From NCBI GenBank assembly GCA_023935145.1, contig CM043699.1:111953036-112017035 (forward strand): 64,000 nt of DNA, in the 5' to 3' direction. The notes beneath the pieces were generated by a model that saw only the letters and a program-made list of their open reading frames with translations, was not told the DNA's origin and made no database searches. Below, piece by piece: positions 33,422 to 45,652 of the stretch; within the stretch, counting starts at the first letter, position 1, and the number at the start of each line of letters is the position of its first letter. The position numbers and the translations under genes were made by a program. The stretch comes from Bretschneidera sinensis. Lineage: Eukaryota > Streptophyta > Magnoliopsida > Brassicales > Akaniaceae.

Positions 33422-34278
33422 TTCCATTCATCTCCTAGCCTAATGTGAATATGATGATATCCATTACATAGATTAATTTTGGAATACTACTTAGCTCTTT
33501 CTTTAAAATCCAATATTTCTTCAAGATGCGAGATGGGATACCTATACTTAATAGTATTTTTATTGATTGTGCGACTATCAACACACATTCTCCAGGTTCC
33601 ATTTTTCTTAGGGGTTAATAATGTAGGGATAGTGCACAGGTTAAAACTCTCTCGAAGGAATCCTTTAATCAAAAGACTCTCCTCTTGCCTATTCATTTCA
33701 GCACGATCACTAGGGTTCATGCAATAATACGGTAAGTTCGGCAACTGAGATCCTGAGACTAAATCAACGGCATGTTGTATATCTCTCATGAGAGGTAGCT
33801 CCTCGGGAAACTCCTTCGGGATTACGTCTTGAAATTCAAATAAGAGTTTACTAACCTTAAGAGGGAGATCAGTGGTTGGGCCGGGTGTACTCGAGGTAAC
33901 TTCATTGGCCACTAGAGCTACCACGAGATCAGACTCTTCACTAGTTTTTTCGAACTCCTTACATGTTACTAGGTGGAGACTCTTCGTCTCATGTGCCTCG
34001 AATGAGAACTTGCACTTTAGCTTTCTGTCCTTTGTCTTAGGTTGTGCTGGCTTCAAAGTGATTTTCTTCCTATTATACCTAAACACAAATGTATTTTCCT
34101 TTCCATGGTTAGGTGCATCTATGTCATAAATCCAAGGACGACCTAATAACACCTCAATGACATCTACAGGTAGAACATCATACTACACGTCCCTTACATA
34201 CTCACCCATCTGTATTCGAACCTGACACCTCTTTATAATAGGTAAGGAATTTTTATCTACCTGTGCGATTCGGTATGG
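33422..34278 (-). pseudogene. E4 protease end and RT first half (broken)
   Basis: The minus-strand open stretch 34152-33487 carries MLLGRPWIYDIDAPNHG (end of protease), the linker KEFPEELPLMRDIQH, and RT blocks FLRESFNLCTIPTLLTPKKN and WRMCVDSRTINKNTI. A stop follows at 33487, then the frame shifts and continues to GDEWKT at the array junction. The protease active-site region upstream reads V-I-N-S-S in place of the D-S/T-G triad. Confidence 0.88.
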
Positions 34279-35830
34279 TTAAGAATGTGGTTTTAGTTTA
34301 AGTTTTAGTTTTGTCATAGTCGACTTCACGATCACATTCAAGTAATTACTGCTATTAATAACAATCTTGCACATCTTTTCACTACACTTAAGAAAAGTAT
34401 GGAAAATATTGTTGTGCTTCCAAGTATCTTCATTTGTAATAGGAGCTAACAATATGCATCTCGTGACACCAACTACAACATTCTCGTCATACTCGTCAAC
34501 TTCTTCTTCATGACCATCATATTCTTCTTCAAGGGGTTCCACTATACCCTCGTCATCATACCCTTTTGCTTGGGACTCCTCAGTATCCCGTCCTAAGGTC
34601 AACGTCAGGTGGGGACAATGTGAGGAAATGTGACCTCTACTATGACAATTAAAACACTCATTGTCAGCATTAAATGGTCGGGGACCATTCATTGTACCCT
34701 ATTTTCCCCTAAGCAGATTAGTTTTTTCTGCAGTGTTGGGATTTCTTCTAACCTGGGGAGTTCCACTATACCTAGATTGTCGATACTCCCCAACTTGGAA
34801 AGTGCCACGCTGCAGGGTAGAATGCCTAAAATACTCCTCATACTTGAGAGATAATTGAAAGGTCTCTTCTAATGACTCAGGGATAGCAAACTAACCTCTT
34901 TTTTAATATCAACTTTCAATCCATTAATAAACCTATAGCCCACAGCCATTGTCTCTTCCTATAGGTTACATTTCAATGTGAGTTCTTCAAAGTGGTTAAT
35001 ATATTCACCTACAATAGTGGATTGTCTTAAGTTTAGCATTTTTTCTACTAATTTCTTCCTATAATAGTGGGGAAGGTATTTCTCTAGTAATCGTGCCCTC
35101 ATCTCACGCCATGATGTGATAGGATCATCTTCTCGGTTTCATTTGACCGTTTGCCAATAGCGATCAACAAAGCCAACTAATTTCATCCTCGAAAAATAGG
35201 CCTTGACTTCATCAATCATGTTATGTCAATCAAAGAACTTCTCTAACTGGGATAACTACTTGACAAAAACATCCAGATCTAATTTGCCATCAAAATTGGA
35301 GACTTTTCTATCTTGATTTTTTGTGTAAGGTTAGTGAATTCATTTGGATGGTTCTTAGGCTATTCATAAGTCTTAGGTTATTCATAAGGGCGATCAAAGG
35401 CTCTATCATAAAATATACCCATAGTGTCAAAACACTCTCCCACTGAAATGTTCTCTAAAGTAGCCCTCCCACACGCAGTTGGAATGACTTCTACTTGGGT
35501 GTGCACTTCTCTAGTAGGTTGATAATTGGGCTCCTTAATGGTAATGCCCCAGGGGGGGGGGACGTTTGGGGGTTTCCCTATAATACCTCGACTAGTAGTT
35601 GGTTCCTGGGTTGTTACACCTAATCCTATGGGTTGTTTGTCGAAAGAGGCTAGGGCCCTAAACACCGTATTGTGATTTGTATTTAGCTGATTGTTGAGTT
35701 TGCTTACTTCACCTCGCAAGGTGGTCAATTCTATCTCTATGGTCTGGACTCGATGACCTACTTCAATTTCAAAAGCATTGAATCGTTTAACTAAGTTCTT
35801 ATGTTTCTTATCAAGGTCTTTAAGAGTCAT
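34279..35830 (-). pseudogene. E4 gag (broken)
   Basis: Stretches 35830-35378 (N-terminus, coiled-coil LTTLRGEVSKLNNQLNTNH) and 34692-34279. Between them a decayed capsid core is readable (SRMKLVGFVDRYWQ, EEYFRHSTLQRG). The knuckle C-F-N-C-H-S-R-G-H-I-S-S-H-C lies at about 34655-34614, followed by an acidic stretch. Several stops and frame changes occur between 35378 and 34692. Confidence 0.82.
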
Positions 35831-36856
35831 TTTTTTTTTTACAAGAACTTATGTAAAATAAAGAGATTGCCAAAAATCCGATTCAAACAATAAGTAAATA
35901 ACTTAAAACCGTAAGAATGACCACTAGTAAAGAAAGAACCTAACAAGAAGCAATATATTTTTTATCTAACTACTAAATACTGATCAACTAAAAGACAAGA
36001 ATATTAAAACAATATCAAGTGAAGGCTCGTACCTTTCATAAGGTCCAATTTACCCTGATGGAAAACTACGAGAGTTGGGTGTAAGTGGTGCAATCCCGAA
36101 CACGTGCAATCAACCCCTGGCAAACTAAATCTCCAAGAATAATGAGGCAAAAATCCTAGTCAAACAAGAGTCTATGAATTTTTTTTTATTATGATTTTTT
36201 TAAGAAGTAAATAAAATATAAAACAAAATAAAATTAGACGCCTTACTATCTCCTAACAGAGGAGAAAAAAAATAAAGAATCAAAAGTTCAAAAGCTCGCT
36301 TTAGCGCAACCAAGACTACTGCACGGCAGTGGATATAGATGGCCGGAGTTGGGATCCTTGGGGAAGGTTGCCTGAAGCTAGAGGCCCAAGTGATAGCGAC
36401 GCCGTGGTGGAGGAGCAACTGGATTTGGAGATCGATAGAGATGGCCTGCATCGGTGTTGGGTTCGTTGACCGATATCCAGTCATGATATCGGCGAGTGGA
36501 CACCGGATTTGAGGAGATCAAAGGATTTTAAGCAAGAGAGGTCTACTGGTTGCGACGGGTTACTACACCGGGGTGGAGCATGGTGGTCACGGACGGCAGC
36601 ACATGGAGGACTAGACCGGGGGGGGGGGGGAAGGGGGCTTAGGTTTTAGTCACCCAAGCCTGGAAATTTTAGTGGTGGTGGCAGCATCGGTTGGTGGTGA
36701 CCGAAGAGCGATGATTTGACATTAAAGCTGTTTTAGCCTAAGTCCCTATTTAGTTTGTGAATCTGTGTCATGGCAGATTGTGAACTAGTGTTTATGGGAT
36801 AGCTATATATGTAGGTTTGTTTTTGGATTTGAGTTTTGAGTTTGGGGATCTGTTTA
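35831..36856 (-). other. E4 leader (5' untranslated internal region)
   Basis: About 1 kb between the primer site and gag, GC-rich in 36300-36620 with a long G run near 36609-36620 (a likely sequencing-sensitive spot). Its primer-site-proximal part (about 36330-36856) matches the leader of the chromovirus-derived element at 53440-54030, showing they are one family. No gene is called. Confidence 0.7.
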
Positions 36857-36868
36857 GGCTCTAATACC
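36857..36868 (-). other. E4 primer-binding site (initiator-Met tRNA type)
   Basis: Minus strand TTTTGGTATTAGAGCC, close to the TGGTATCAGAGC complementary to the 3' end of plant initiator-Met tRNA. Confidence 0.8.
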
Positions 36869-36873
36869 AAAAT

Positions 36874-37191
36874 TGATGTCGAACAAACAAAAGAAATAAA
36901 CCAAGCAGACTTGGGGATTAGAACAGAAAACCAGACTACCCTGGGGAAGAAGAAAATTGATCTCACTGTATTTTATTTAATATCGAAGTCCCTCTCGAAT
37001 GTAATACAATCAGATACTTATACTACAAAATAAGCTAACCCTAGTAAGGACTCTGCAAATAATATGACTCTAAAATAAATAATAAAAATAATTGTTAAGA
37101 CTAAGACTAAGGCTAAGCCTATGCCCAAGATATCTTATGGGTGCCCCTCGAATAGGTTCGGGCCAAGCTTGGTTGGGTCTGGTCTCCATCA
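36874..37191 (-). repeat. E4 5' LTR
   Basis: 318 bp. On the minus strand it starts TGATGGAGACC and ends TTCGACATCA just before the primer site. It is related to the LTRs at 51476-51770, 51803-52007, 52210-52465 and 54044-54373. The DNA to the right (37192 on) is LINE sequence. Confidence 0.72.
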
Positions 37192-38031
37192 CACACCTAA
37201 GAGTGTATTCAAGAAAAAAAAAATTACTTCTTGATCCTCTTCTCAAACTCACGAGCATCCCTCATTTTTAAGTCCACAAAACGATCAACCATCACTTCCT
37301 CATCGCCCTTCCAAAGCAAGCCTAAATTTTTTCCTCTGTATTTTCCACTAACTAATTACTAGACCCAAGAATAGTATCATCACATATATAGGCCTTGAAC
37401 AAACTCATGAATAGGATAAATATGTACCCCTTCACACACAACTCACACATTTAGTCAATAACTAGGCCCATCTTACCCAACTTCTTTAATAATAGTTGAT
37501 TTTTAAAATTGAATCAAATTCCTTAGGACTAGGAGAATTTAGTGGCATCTGTCAGTTGACATTTTCTTGGCCTTTGAAAGGGCATTTTGCATTACCTCTA
37601 CCTCCAAGGCATTAGTATTCTCATTAAAAGAACTTTCTCTTCCCTATGCTCTATTTCAATACCTTCTACCTCCTGGATTGCCAATTGATGATTTGCCTTT
37701 TCCTTTCCCAAAAAATCACAATTAACACATTTCTTAGACTCCAGTAGAAACCTCCCACAGAAACCTCTACCCTCCTCTGTATCTAAAACTTGAAAATGGC
37801 AGACTTGAACAGAAGTAGAACAAAACCCCTCCCCATCCAACGAAGCACTGCAAACCAAAGGAGATTTTAGATCATGACTCATTATTCTTCAAACTTTTTC
37901 AGGACAAAAAAGAAAGGCAAGTTCCTCACTAACTTTAATAGGGAAAATAACACCATTAATTCGAACTATATAGGAACTTGGTATGACTACTTTTGATTCA
38001 ACATAAACTAATATTCTAGCTACATCATACC

Positions 38032-38818
38032 TAGGGGTGGAAATTCGGGTTGACGGGTCGTGTTCGTGTCTTGTCAAAATTGGGTATAACACTAAATGGG
38101 TCGACACGAACACGACACGATTATTAATCATGTCAAGAAAACCCAACACTAACACGACATGTTTATTAAACGGGTAACACAACACAACATGTTTAACCCA
38201 TTTAATAAACGGGTCGTGTTAGACACGACAACCCGACACGACGAGACTAACATGTTAGACACGACAACCCGACATGATTAGCCAGACATGACTTGTTTAT
38301 TACATAAACAAATATAAGTTATATTCCATAACCATCCATCTAATCAATCATAATTCAAATTCCAACATATTCATGATCCAAATACACATAAAAAAAAGTC
38401 TAATTAATAGCATAAACAATATCTTATCAACTATCATCTATATTGGGAGAGATAAGAGAGTCTGTAAACTCTGTGATGCGTAGCTATTAAGTGAGACTGT
38501 GAGGGAGTGTTTTGTGTTTGTGATGTGGTGAAAATAGGAATTAGGGTTTATTTTATACACACACTAAGAATTTTTTTTAATGTAATAAACAAATTTTTTA
38601 AATAGGTCATAAATAGGTCACGGGTCATAATCGTGTCAACACGACTCATTAGACCCATGAATTTAATCGTGTCATTTTGGGTTTGCGGGTCATCCCGCGA
38701 CACGACATGATTTTTTCATGTCACAATCGTGTCGACACGATTACGACATGAACCCGATTATACTCAACACTAACACACTTTATTTCGTGTCGTGTCGTGT
38801 CCAAAATTGCTACTGTTA
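38032..38818. mobile_element. Non-autonomous hAT-type element inside LINE ORF1
   Basis: 787 bp with TAGGGGTGGAAATT at the left and a decayed inverted copy AAATTGCTACTGTTA at the right. It is flanked by ATCATACC (38024-38031) and ATCAAACC (38819-38826), an 8-bp duplication with one mismatch, as expected for hAT. The interior consists of many ACGGGTCGTGT / ACACGACC repeats in both orientations and has no transposase. Confidence 0.78.
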
Positions 38819-39479
38819 ATCAAACCATAGTTTTTGTAGAGTACTACTATCCACCGTAATAAATCTGCCCCATTTATCACCAACTAATCTAAATAATTCT
38901 CCATTCCATGTATGAACAAGAACACCTTCAGAACGTAACCAGACCAACCTTTCAGAACTAACATCCAATGGCTCCCAAGATCTAACTTTGGAAAACCATC
39001 GTTCCAACCACCAACCACCCTTAGAAAGAAAATCTAGCATTTCCCTTCTGCTTTCAAAAGACAATAACACCATCAAACCACCCATTGGTTTAATTGCACA
39101 TGAGATGACACAATCACTAATGAACAAATCCTATAACCGAGGAATGAGTTCAATATAGCGAACATTTCTAATTGCACAGCTACGTAACCTCTCTATCTCT
39201 TCTTCTACCACTTCAAAAGTCAAATCATAATCTTCCACTGACGGCTGATGCTCAAAATGATCAGAAGTGTTTAAAAAAAAATTCCCACTAATACCAACTT
39301 CTTCTCTTTAGCAACTATTTGGTGATGATCAGGGATAGAAACATTTGCACTATTAGAATTGGATAACTCATTGACTTGTGAATTAACGATAAATTCTTTT
39401 AACACCTCTACATAAGTTCTATTTGTTAGAGTTGGTGCATACTTCATCGGATCCAGATCTGTAGAACCACCAAAGACCA

Positions 39480-39765
39480 CGGGATCCCGCTCCCCGATGA
39501 GTTGGTTTGGGTCTGATTTTTTGCTTGGCAGTTTGGACTTGGGCCCATATATAGCTGTGGTTTTACAGCAGGGCGGAAATCCTAATTAGGGCTTCTTAAG
39601 TTGCTTATAAATACTCTCTATGTATTGAGTGCACATCGTAATGAGAGATTTGTGAGGTTGATAATAGTGAAAACTTCTGCCAAGACGTAGCCCTATTCTG
39701 GGGTGAACATTGGTAAATCTTGTCTTGTTTTATTTCTGTTTATAATTCGTGTGATTAGTAGGTCT
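39480..39765 (+). repeat. Copia-like LTR segment inside LINE ORF1 (ends unresolved)
   Basis: LINE ORF1 is broken between VVFGGSTDLD (ends 39480) and the DDTTIAIIWKADRDNS block (starts about 39768). The inserted stretch has a TTATAAATACT box (about 39604) and a GACGTAGCC...GGTAAATC region resembling the R-U5 of Tork-type copia LTRs such as E6. Clean TG/CA ends and a target duplication were not found. Confidence 0.4.
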
Positions 39766-40860
39766 CGAATCCTTCACTATTGTCTCTATCTGCTTTCCAT
39801 ATAATGGCAATTGTTGTATCATCCACAGCGAGCCCCAATTTATGCTTAGAAGTTTCCCCAAAAACTAGTGATCTCCTACCTGGGTTGGTACTCAAATTTC
39901 TTTCCCCATCGTAAGAAGCTAGCTTGACCACCAAATATTTTTCCACAAATCTAAAACCGTTGAGATTCTTAAAACTTTTAATACATCCTATCTTTTTTAA
40001 AAACGAACAAAGCCAAAAGAATCACTTCTTCCTTTTCATCTCTTATTCGAAACATGAACATCCCTAACTCTTCCCACCACTTGAAACAATTTCCATAAAT
40101 CATGAACATTTGCTATTGGATTGAGATGATCAATAAAAAGCGAAGTCATATTCCTGAGGCCTTGCTGACGTTGAAACTTGATACCCTCATTGGCTAGCTT
40201 AACTTCAAGTTTATGACCCATGAGGATTTGGCCATTAACATTCCTAATGGTTGTCAGTGCCTCTTTTAAATACCAAGATTTAACAAAGCCAAATCTATCC
40301 TTTCTATTTGCCATAGAATTTTTCGAGATAAATACATTCCTAACTCAGTCATATTCACTAAAAATATCTTCAATCATTTGAAACTCAGTGGTTGTACTTA
40401 TATGATCAACAAAAACGAGACTAGCTTTTCTTTATGAATCACCATTAATTGTTAGATGACTGAAGATGCACTTAAAAGAATAGATATTTAGAGAAAAAAT
40501 ATATTTTCTCATAAGTAGGAACAAATTTGAACGCTCAACAATACTAGAGCATTTGATTCCTATAGTTTCACCTTTTTAGATCCTATTGATTACAGAGCAG
40601 TTCTACAATCGAACAGTTTAGCTGAAAGAAAACCTTGACGAGAGAGCAACAAAGGTTAACTTGGAGACTAACCAACAAATCAATGATACAAGAGATACCT
40701 CGGTTCATGAGTTTGCTAGCCTCTGGCTACGATGACGTTGCGCTAAAACTCGTGGCTTGGCTAGGTTTCTGGCAGAAGAAACTCGAAAGACAATTCTTTT
40801 CTTTTCGGTCATTTTGTCCTAAATACTCTCAAACCCCAGTCCATTAGGAAGTAATTTTTA

Positions 40861-43800
40861 TATAAACTTAGCCTATCAGGAAATCGATACTAAATTTAGT
40901 TAATGGCACATATATAAAAAAATTTCGTAAAATGGTTTTTATTTCATAAAAATAGAAAATAAACTAAAACACTCCGAATATACAAATTTTTAGAAGAAAA
41001 AATCAAGAATTAAAAATAGATCCTAAAAACCCTGAATTTATCTTCAAATGCAAAAGCTCCACAGCTGATTTATCATAATTTCAAAATTTGAAACTATAGC
41101 TAAGACAATTGATGATGTACCCAATAATTTCTTACTAAATTGTGATGAGGACACGTTTTTGTCTGGAAATTTGATTTAACATGTCAAGAGCTGAGAAAAT
41201 CAAACTATATTAATCCTATTGTCTCAAGAGAAGAGAATGATCAATTGGTATTCTCATTATCTCATATACCCAATTGGTTAATTAGATTTAATTTAGTGGT
41301 TAGAGAGAGGAGAGCTAAAACGAACAGAAATGTGGTAGCGATTGCAGTAATAACAATAATAGTAACGTTCAACATAGGCCTCAATCTCATTCATCACCTC
41401 CAATTAAGGGTTTCGTGACATTCTCCATACTTCAAAGCTCATCAATCTCAGCCCAACCAGAGTAGTTGCGCCGGAAAGCATCGACTTCAATCCTAAAGGT
41501 GGAGGCTCTTACACCGGTATCACCGATGATCAAGTCCTCAAGTGGGAAGGTAATTTGATACGATCAATACTAGTTCTGTGATATTGCAAAGAATTGGAGC
41601 ATGAAGCTGTAGAAATTACGGAAGAAGATAATCTACTAAGGAAGCTAGAAACCAAAAAAAAAAAAAACACTAGAGATGATTGTAGAGAAACCATTCAGTA
41701 GTCAGGGGCAGTTTCAATTCTGTTACTTTGTTAGTTAGTTGGTTACTAGTTTGTCAAACAGGTAGAGATTGTGGAGTTGTTAAAGGAGATTCGTTGCTAT
41801 GTTGAAGACCTATAAATAATTGCTACCTTCATTCTTGTAATGCATTTAAAGATATGGGTTTGAATTGGAGATATGTAGGTATAAACAAAATTTGAGAGAA
41901 AATTAAAATAATTTTTTGGTGGATTTTGGGGCAAGAGCGTTAGGGTTTTGGATGGATGTAAAAGTAGGTATTTGAGTTAAGAGAGAAGTGAAATATATGA
42001 GAGGAGGGTGATGATTAGGATCTGAAGATGGAAGACCTTGAGTTGTAGAGTCTTGCATTCATGGCTATGTTTCTTGCTCATTTATGTCCCTCTCTCTCTC
42101 AGCTCTCTTCTACTTAGGATATGATTATTTAATTCATGACAGAAAAATAATACTAATAAAGGCTTCATGTTAAGGATGTTTTGGTAAGAGTTTAGTTCAA
42201 AGGCATGTTTCGGATCAAAGATTGGAGTGGCCAGCCATATCAGGTTGAAGAGGGTGAGAGAGGAGATGGAGAATAAAGGATTATATCACCTTTTTAATTC
42301 AATTAAATACAAGTGTATTTTGACAATTCAAAGAAATTTCCTCTGGCATTAGCTCTAGAAATATCATCACCCAGATAGATACATGTTTTATTTAGTCTTT
42401 TAAAAATGAAATTTTCCTTTTTTTATTTATTGTTTTATAAATTGAGTCCAAGGTTATTTTGATAATTTTCTCATTTTTTGGTTTGTTGCCATTGTTGCCT
42501 TAAAGAAGAGTTTAGGTGCTTTTTTAAGATCTTTAGCCTTGCTTCTTGTAATATATGAATAAAGGTCGGGGATAGCAGACTTCTACAACATACACATGCA
42601 TCAAGTCTTTCGAAGCTCAAGTCGTAATTTTTTTGAATTTTTCTGAAACTCGAGTAGTAAAGACAAGAACATAAATAGAAAATGAGAAAGTCTTGCAGTT
42701 GTACATCCTGATTGACAGAGACCGCAAATGGACATCTGTGGTGTATATCCATACAGTCCCCTTATCGCCACTCACATGTGTATGTTTGTATGTATATATT
42801 TGGTGCCATTACGTTTTATGGCATCAAAAAATAAATACATTTGATTGTAATTTTGGTAATATAGGTGGTGGTAGTATGTGTTATATTTGGTGGTAAATTT
42901 AGTAAGAGTTTACCATCAACTGAAGTATAATCAAATGTAATCAATTATTTGAGATGATTTTGGTCCTTAAAAAAATACGCTGTGAGTTTTGCATGCGGAT
43001 TGGATCTTTAGTGAAGCCTTTGTTGGCCTTTATGATTTTAAACAGTGATAAATTTTTGTATCATTTCCTTTCTTTTATTTCTATTGTTACGATCGCATGA
43101 TTTGTGTAGTATTATGGATATATCATCTTAGTATTCAGAGCAATTCTTGCGTAGGATCGGTTTTATTAGGCTCTTCAAAATTCTTCTAATCATATTATAC
43201 CACAATATATTATTTTATCTTTTATTTTATATTTTTAATAAGATGTACACAATGTGATTGAAGGGGTTCTAAACAGACCATATCAAATCCTACACAAGAA
43301 TTTTTCCTCTATTCGGAATGTTGTTTCGTTTCATCAAGACCACGGAACGTAGTTGGGAGGGCCATAGCCTACGTTATCCTCTTTTGCTTCTATAAAATGT
43401 TTGCTGCACTTTACGTGGTATAGGAGATGAAGTGATATTTTTCATTGTCTATCACAAGGAACTTAAGACGTCGTGTGTGGAGATGGTTTTACTTAACATC
43501 GTGTCAATAAAAAAAAATTGGATCGATGGAAGTTTTACTGATAATTGTTAAAAAAAGTTATTGATAATGTCGCGTATTTAGTTTATAATTTCTATTTTAA
43601 CAAAGATTTAGAGACCAAAAATACATAAATTTTCATGAAATTTTCAATGGTTATTCAAATTTCAACTTTGATTTAAAAAAAGGTAAGAATATGTCATCAT
43701 CAATTTCTCAAAATGTATTCAATTGTGAAATTAAATTGGTGAAAAAAATTAAAATCCCAAAATTTTTGAATTGTCATGAAATTTCTGAAAATTTAATTCA

Positions 43801-44509
43801 TAGATAATTTTCTAAAATGATTTGAAATATTGATTTCATATTGGAATACCCGAATTCAAAAATTTTGTTGAACTTATTATCCTTGCCCTCATGTCATTAG
43901 CAATAGGTTAGGATAAGTGATATAAGGATTTGACAAACCTTTTATAAAATCATGAAATATATAATCTTATCAATGAAATCTATCTCTTATGTTTCGTTTC
44001 ATGGCAGTGTGAATTTTTTTAGTAGGATAGTGGTATGAATGTAAATTTTATCAATATGGATATGATTGTTTTTAGATATTTTTAATTGATGATGTCCATG
44101 GTAAAAGAGTATGTCATATCATTTCAAAATTAGGCCAATAATTATTGTTAAGTCACATCTTCAGGAACTCATTAGCAACACCTAAGTAAAATAAATGACG
44201 TGACATAAACATAATCGTAACTTTAACTTTAAAACAACGTAACACAATATTTTGCATGGCATCACCAACTACATAGAATAAAAGTAAAAACGATTCAAAT
44301 CCTATCAAATATGAGATTGATAGAAATATTATCGAGATTGGACGTGAATGGTTTGTCTTTGACCCGCCCGAAAAATGAATTTAATAAAATTCGTGTAAGT
44401 TGATCTGTAATACCACTTTATTGTTAAAAAAAAAAGATACAAATATAAGTAATTACAAAAAAATATTAGACTTAGCGACTCCTACATGGCTACATGCCTT
44501 GATGTCCAC
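40861..44509. other. AT-rich intergenic DNA, no supported gene
   Basis: No transposon domain or convincing gene was found over 3.6 kb. Several short frames (for example 40635-40847, 42471-42752, 42693-42896) lack codon structure or family resemblance. One exon-like stretch at 41404-41548 is listed separately. Confidence 0.6.
41404..41548 (+). other. Possible host exon fragment, function unknown
   Basis: An open frame after TAA reads RVVAPESIDFNPKGGGSYTG, then ITDDQVLKWEG, and is followed by GTAATTTG, a plausible 5' splice site. The composition looks protein-like compared with its AT-rich surroundings. There is no ATG and no partner exon was found. It could be a pseudo-exon or chance. Confidence 0.25.
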
Positions 44510-45415
44510 TTGTGTTATAAAAATTGGGTGTTGTTTTTTTCACGGAATATAAATCTACTTCCAAGGAAAACTATTTGTAAAAAAACTTTCAAGAAATACA
44601 AATATAAATACAAGATAAAACAATAAATCAAGAACAAGCAAGAGCAATAAATACAAGTTTGTACGAAATTAAAAATTGAAGAGACAAGAGTGTGCAGACT
44701 CGATTTATAGTGGTTCGACAATATCGGAATCACTCCCGACCCTACGTCCACTCTCTTGAAGGCTCCTCCTTAAAGGTTTCATTAAATCAAACAACCAACC
44801 TTTAAAGTATGTTGCTCAAACCATTAAAAGTTTCTCTTACAAAGAAATTTTCACTCAAGTGTTTAACACCTAAACACTCACAAGAGTTGCACCAACTCTT
44901 TCTCTTACAAGATGCAAATTAGTGAGATGATTTTGGTATAAAAGAGAGAATGTAACTAATGCTTACAACTCAAAGATTTTCTCTCTCACAAGAACAAAGT
45001 TTAAGAATGGCTCAATAATTAATTTTGAAAGCTTTGAAGAGTAATAAATGAGCTCTTGATTGAATTAAATGCTCTAGTTGGTTAGAAATGTTTATTTATA
45101 ATGGGTATTTATAGTCCTAACTTCAATTAGCCGTTAGAGACACTAAATGATCGTTTGATGTATTTAATGCTTAATCCCGCGCCTCAAAATTGAAATATAA
45201 CCGTTATAATCGAGCATACAATCTCGACTCTAGCTTTGTCTCCATCGACTTTTTTCTTCATAATTTGAAAAAGAAAGGCATCAGGTAAAGTCATAGTCGA
45301 TTGTAAGTGTTGCTCAATCGACTTTGAAAACCTTGTTATTTTCAACCTAGTCAACTGTGCCAACCTTGCAGTCGATTGTAGCCGACCATGGCTGCAACTG
45401 GCTTTGAGACCGGAG
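44510..45415 (-). repeat. Sirevirus LTR fragment related to the E3 LTR
   Basis: On the minus strand it parallels the E3 LTR: GAGCCATTCTTAAACTTTGT, GTGTTTAGGTGTTAAACACTT, and GTAGGGTC...GATATTGTCGAACCACTATAAA in the same order. It has the same motif class (AGTCGATTG, CAATCGACT, GTCAACTG) at about 45290-45390. No internal sequence or second LTR was found nearby. Ends are diffuse; the right end stops close to the NAC 3' side. Confidence 0.7.
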
Positions 45416-45652
45416 AGGATAATTGGTGAATTATACTTAATAATGTATTTTTCTTTTTTTGTCTGAAACAATAAGCACACATGCATGATAATTACTTATG
45501 CCTTAAACGAAGCAAGTTAACATTTTTCCTTCCATTATTTAACTAAAAAATAAACTGACTGATTGTGATATCTAAAGATAAATGAAAACAAAATTTAGCA
45601 ATTTATAAGAATATAATATAAAGTACAAGCAGGCCAACAGCAGGCAGAGAGC

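Larger units (their letters stand above)
22653..36873 (-). mobile_element. E4: chromovirus-type Ty3 retrotransposon, split by E3 and by the tandem array
   Basis: Minus-strand order: 5' LTR (37191-36874), primer site, long leader, gag, protease, RT start, [array 33416-24028], RT end, RNase H, integrase start, [E3]. The RT flanks join in frame across the array after removing one 5-bp duplication (CACTC/CAGTC). RT and protease sequence types are those of chromoviruses (CRM/Reina/Galadriel group). The remaining integrase and 3' LTR are off-window. Confidence 0.88.
37200..40440 (-). pseudogene. LINE ORF1 with RRM(s) and DUF4283-like domain (broken)
   Basis: From the 5' end: one RRM (VFVDHISTTTEFQMIEDIF, then DRFGFVKSWYLKEALTTI and LEVKLANEG, about 40430-40190), the start of a second (SLFIDHLNPIANVHDLWKLF with VRDVHVSNKR, 40160-40036), a conserved block VEKYLVVKLASYDGERN (39946-39755), then FESRREMLDFLSKGG and VWLRSEGVLVHTWNGELFRL (39127-38816), then RYDVARILVYVESK (about 38045-37990), and a C-terminal KGDEEVMVDRFVDLKMRD (about 37310). 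The protein would bind LINE RNA. Several stops and the two insertions destroy it. Confidence 0.8.
37192..40860 (-). mobile_element. LINE-1: plant L1-type LINE, 5' UTR and ORF1 only, interrupted
   Basis: Minus-strand ORF1 fragments extend from about 40440 to 37200, with a probable 5' UTR at 40441-about 40860. It is interrupted by a hAT element (38032-38818) and an LTR-like segment (about 39480-39765), and cut at the left by E4. ORF2 would lie left of E4, off-window. Confidence 0.75.

Noticed and set aside
36200..36484. 94-aa minus-strand frame in the E4 leader
   Set aside because: No domain; lies between primer site and gag in leader sequence that is shared with another family copy without keeping the frame.
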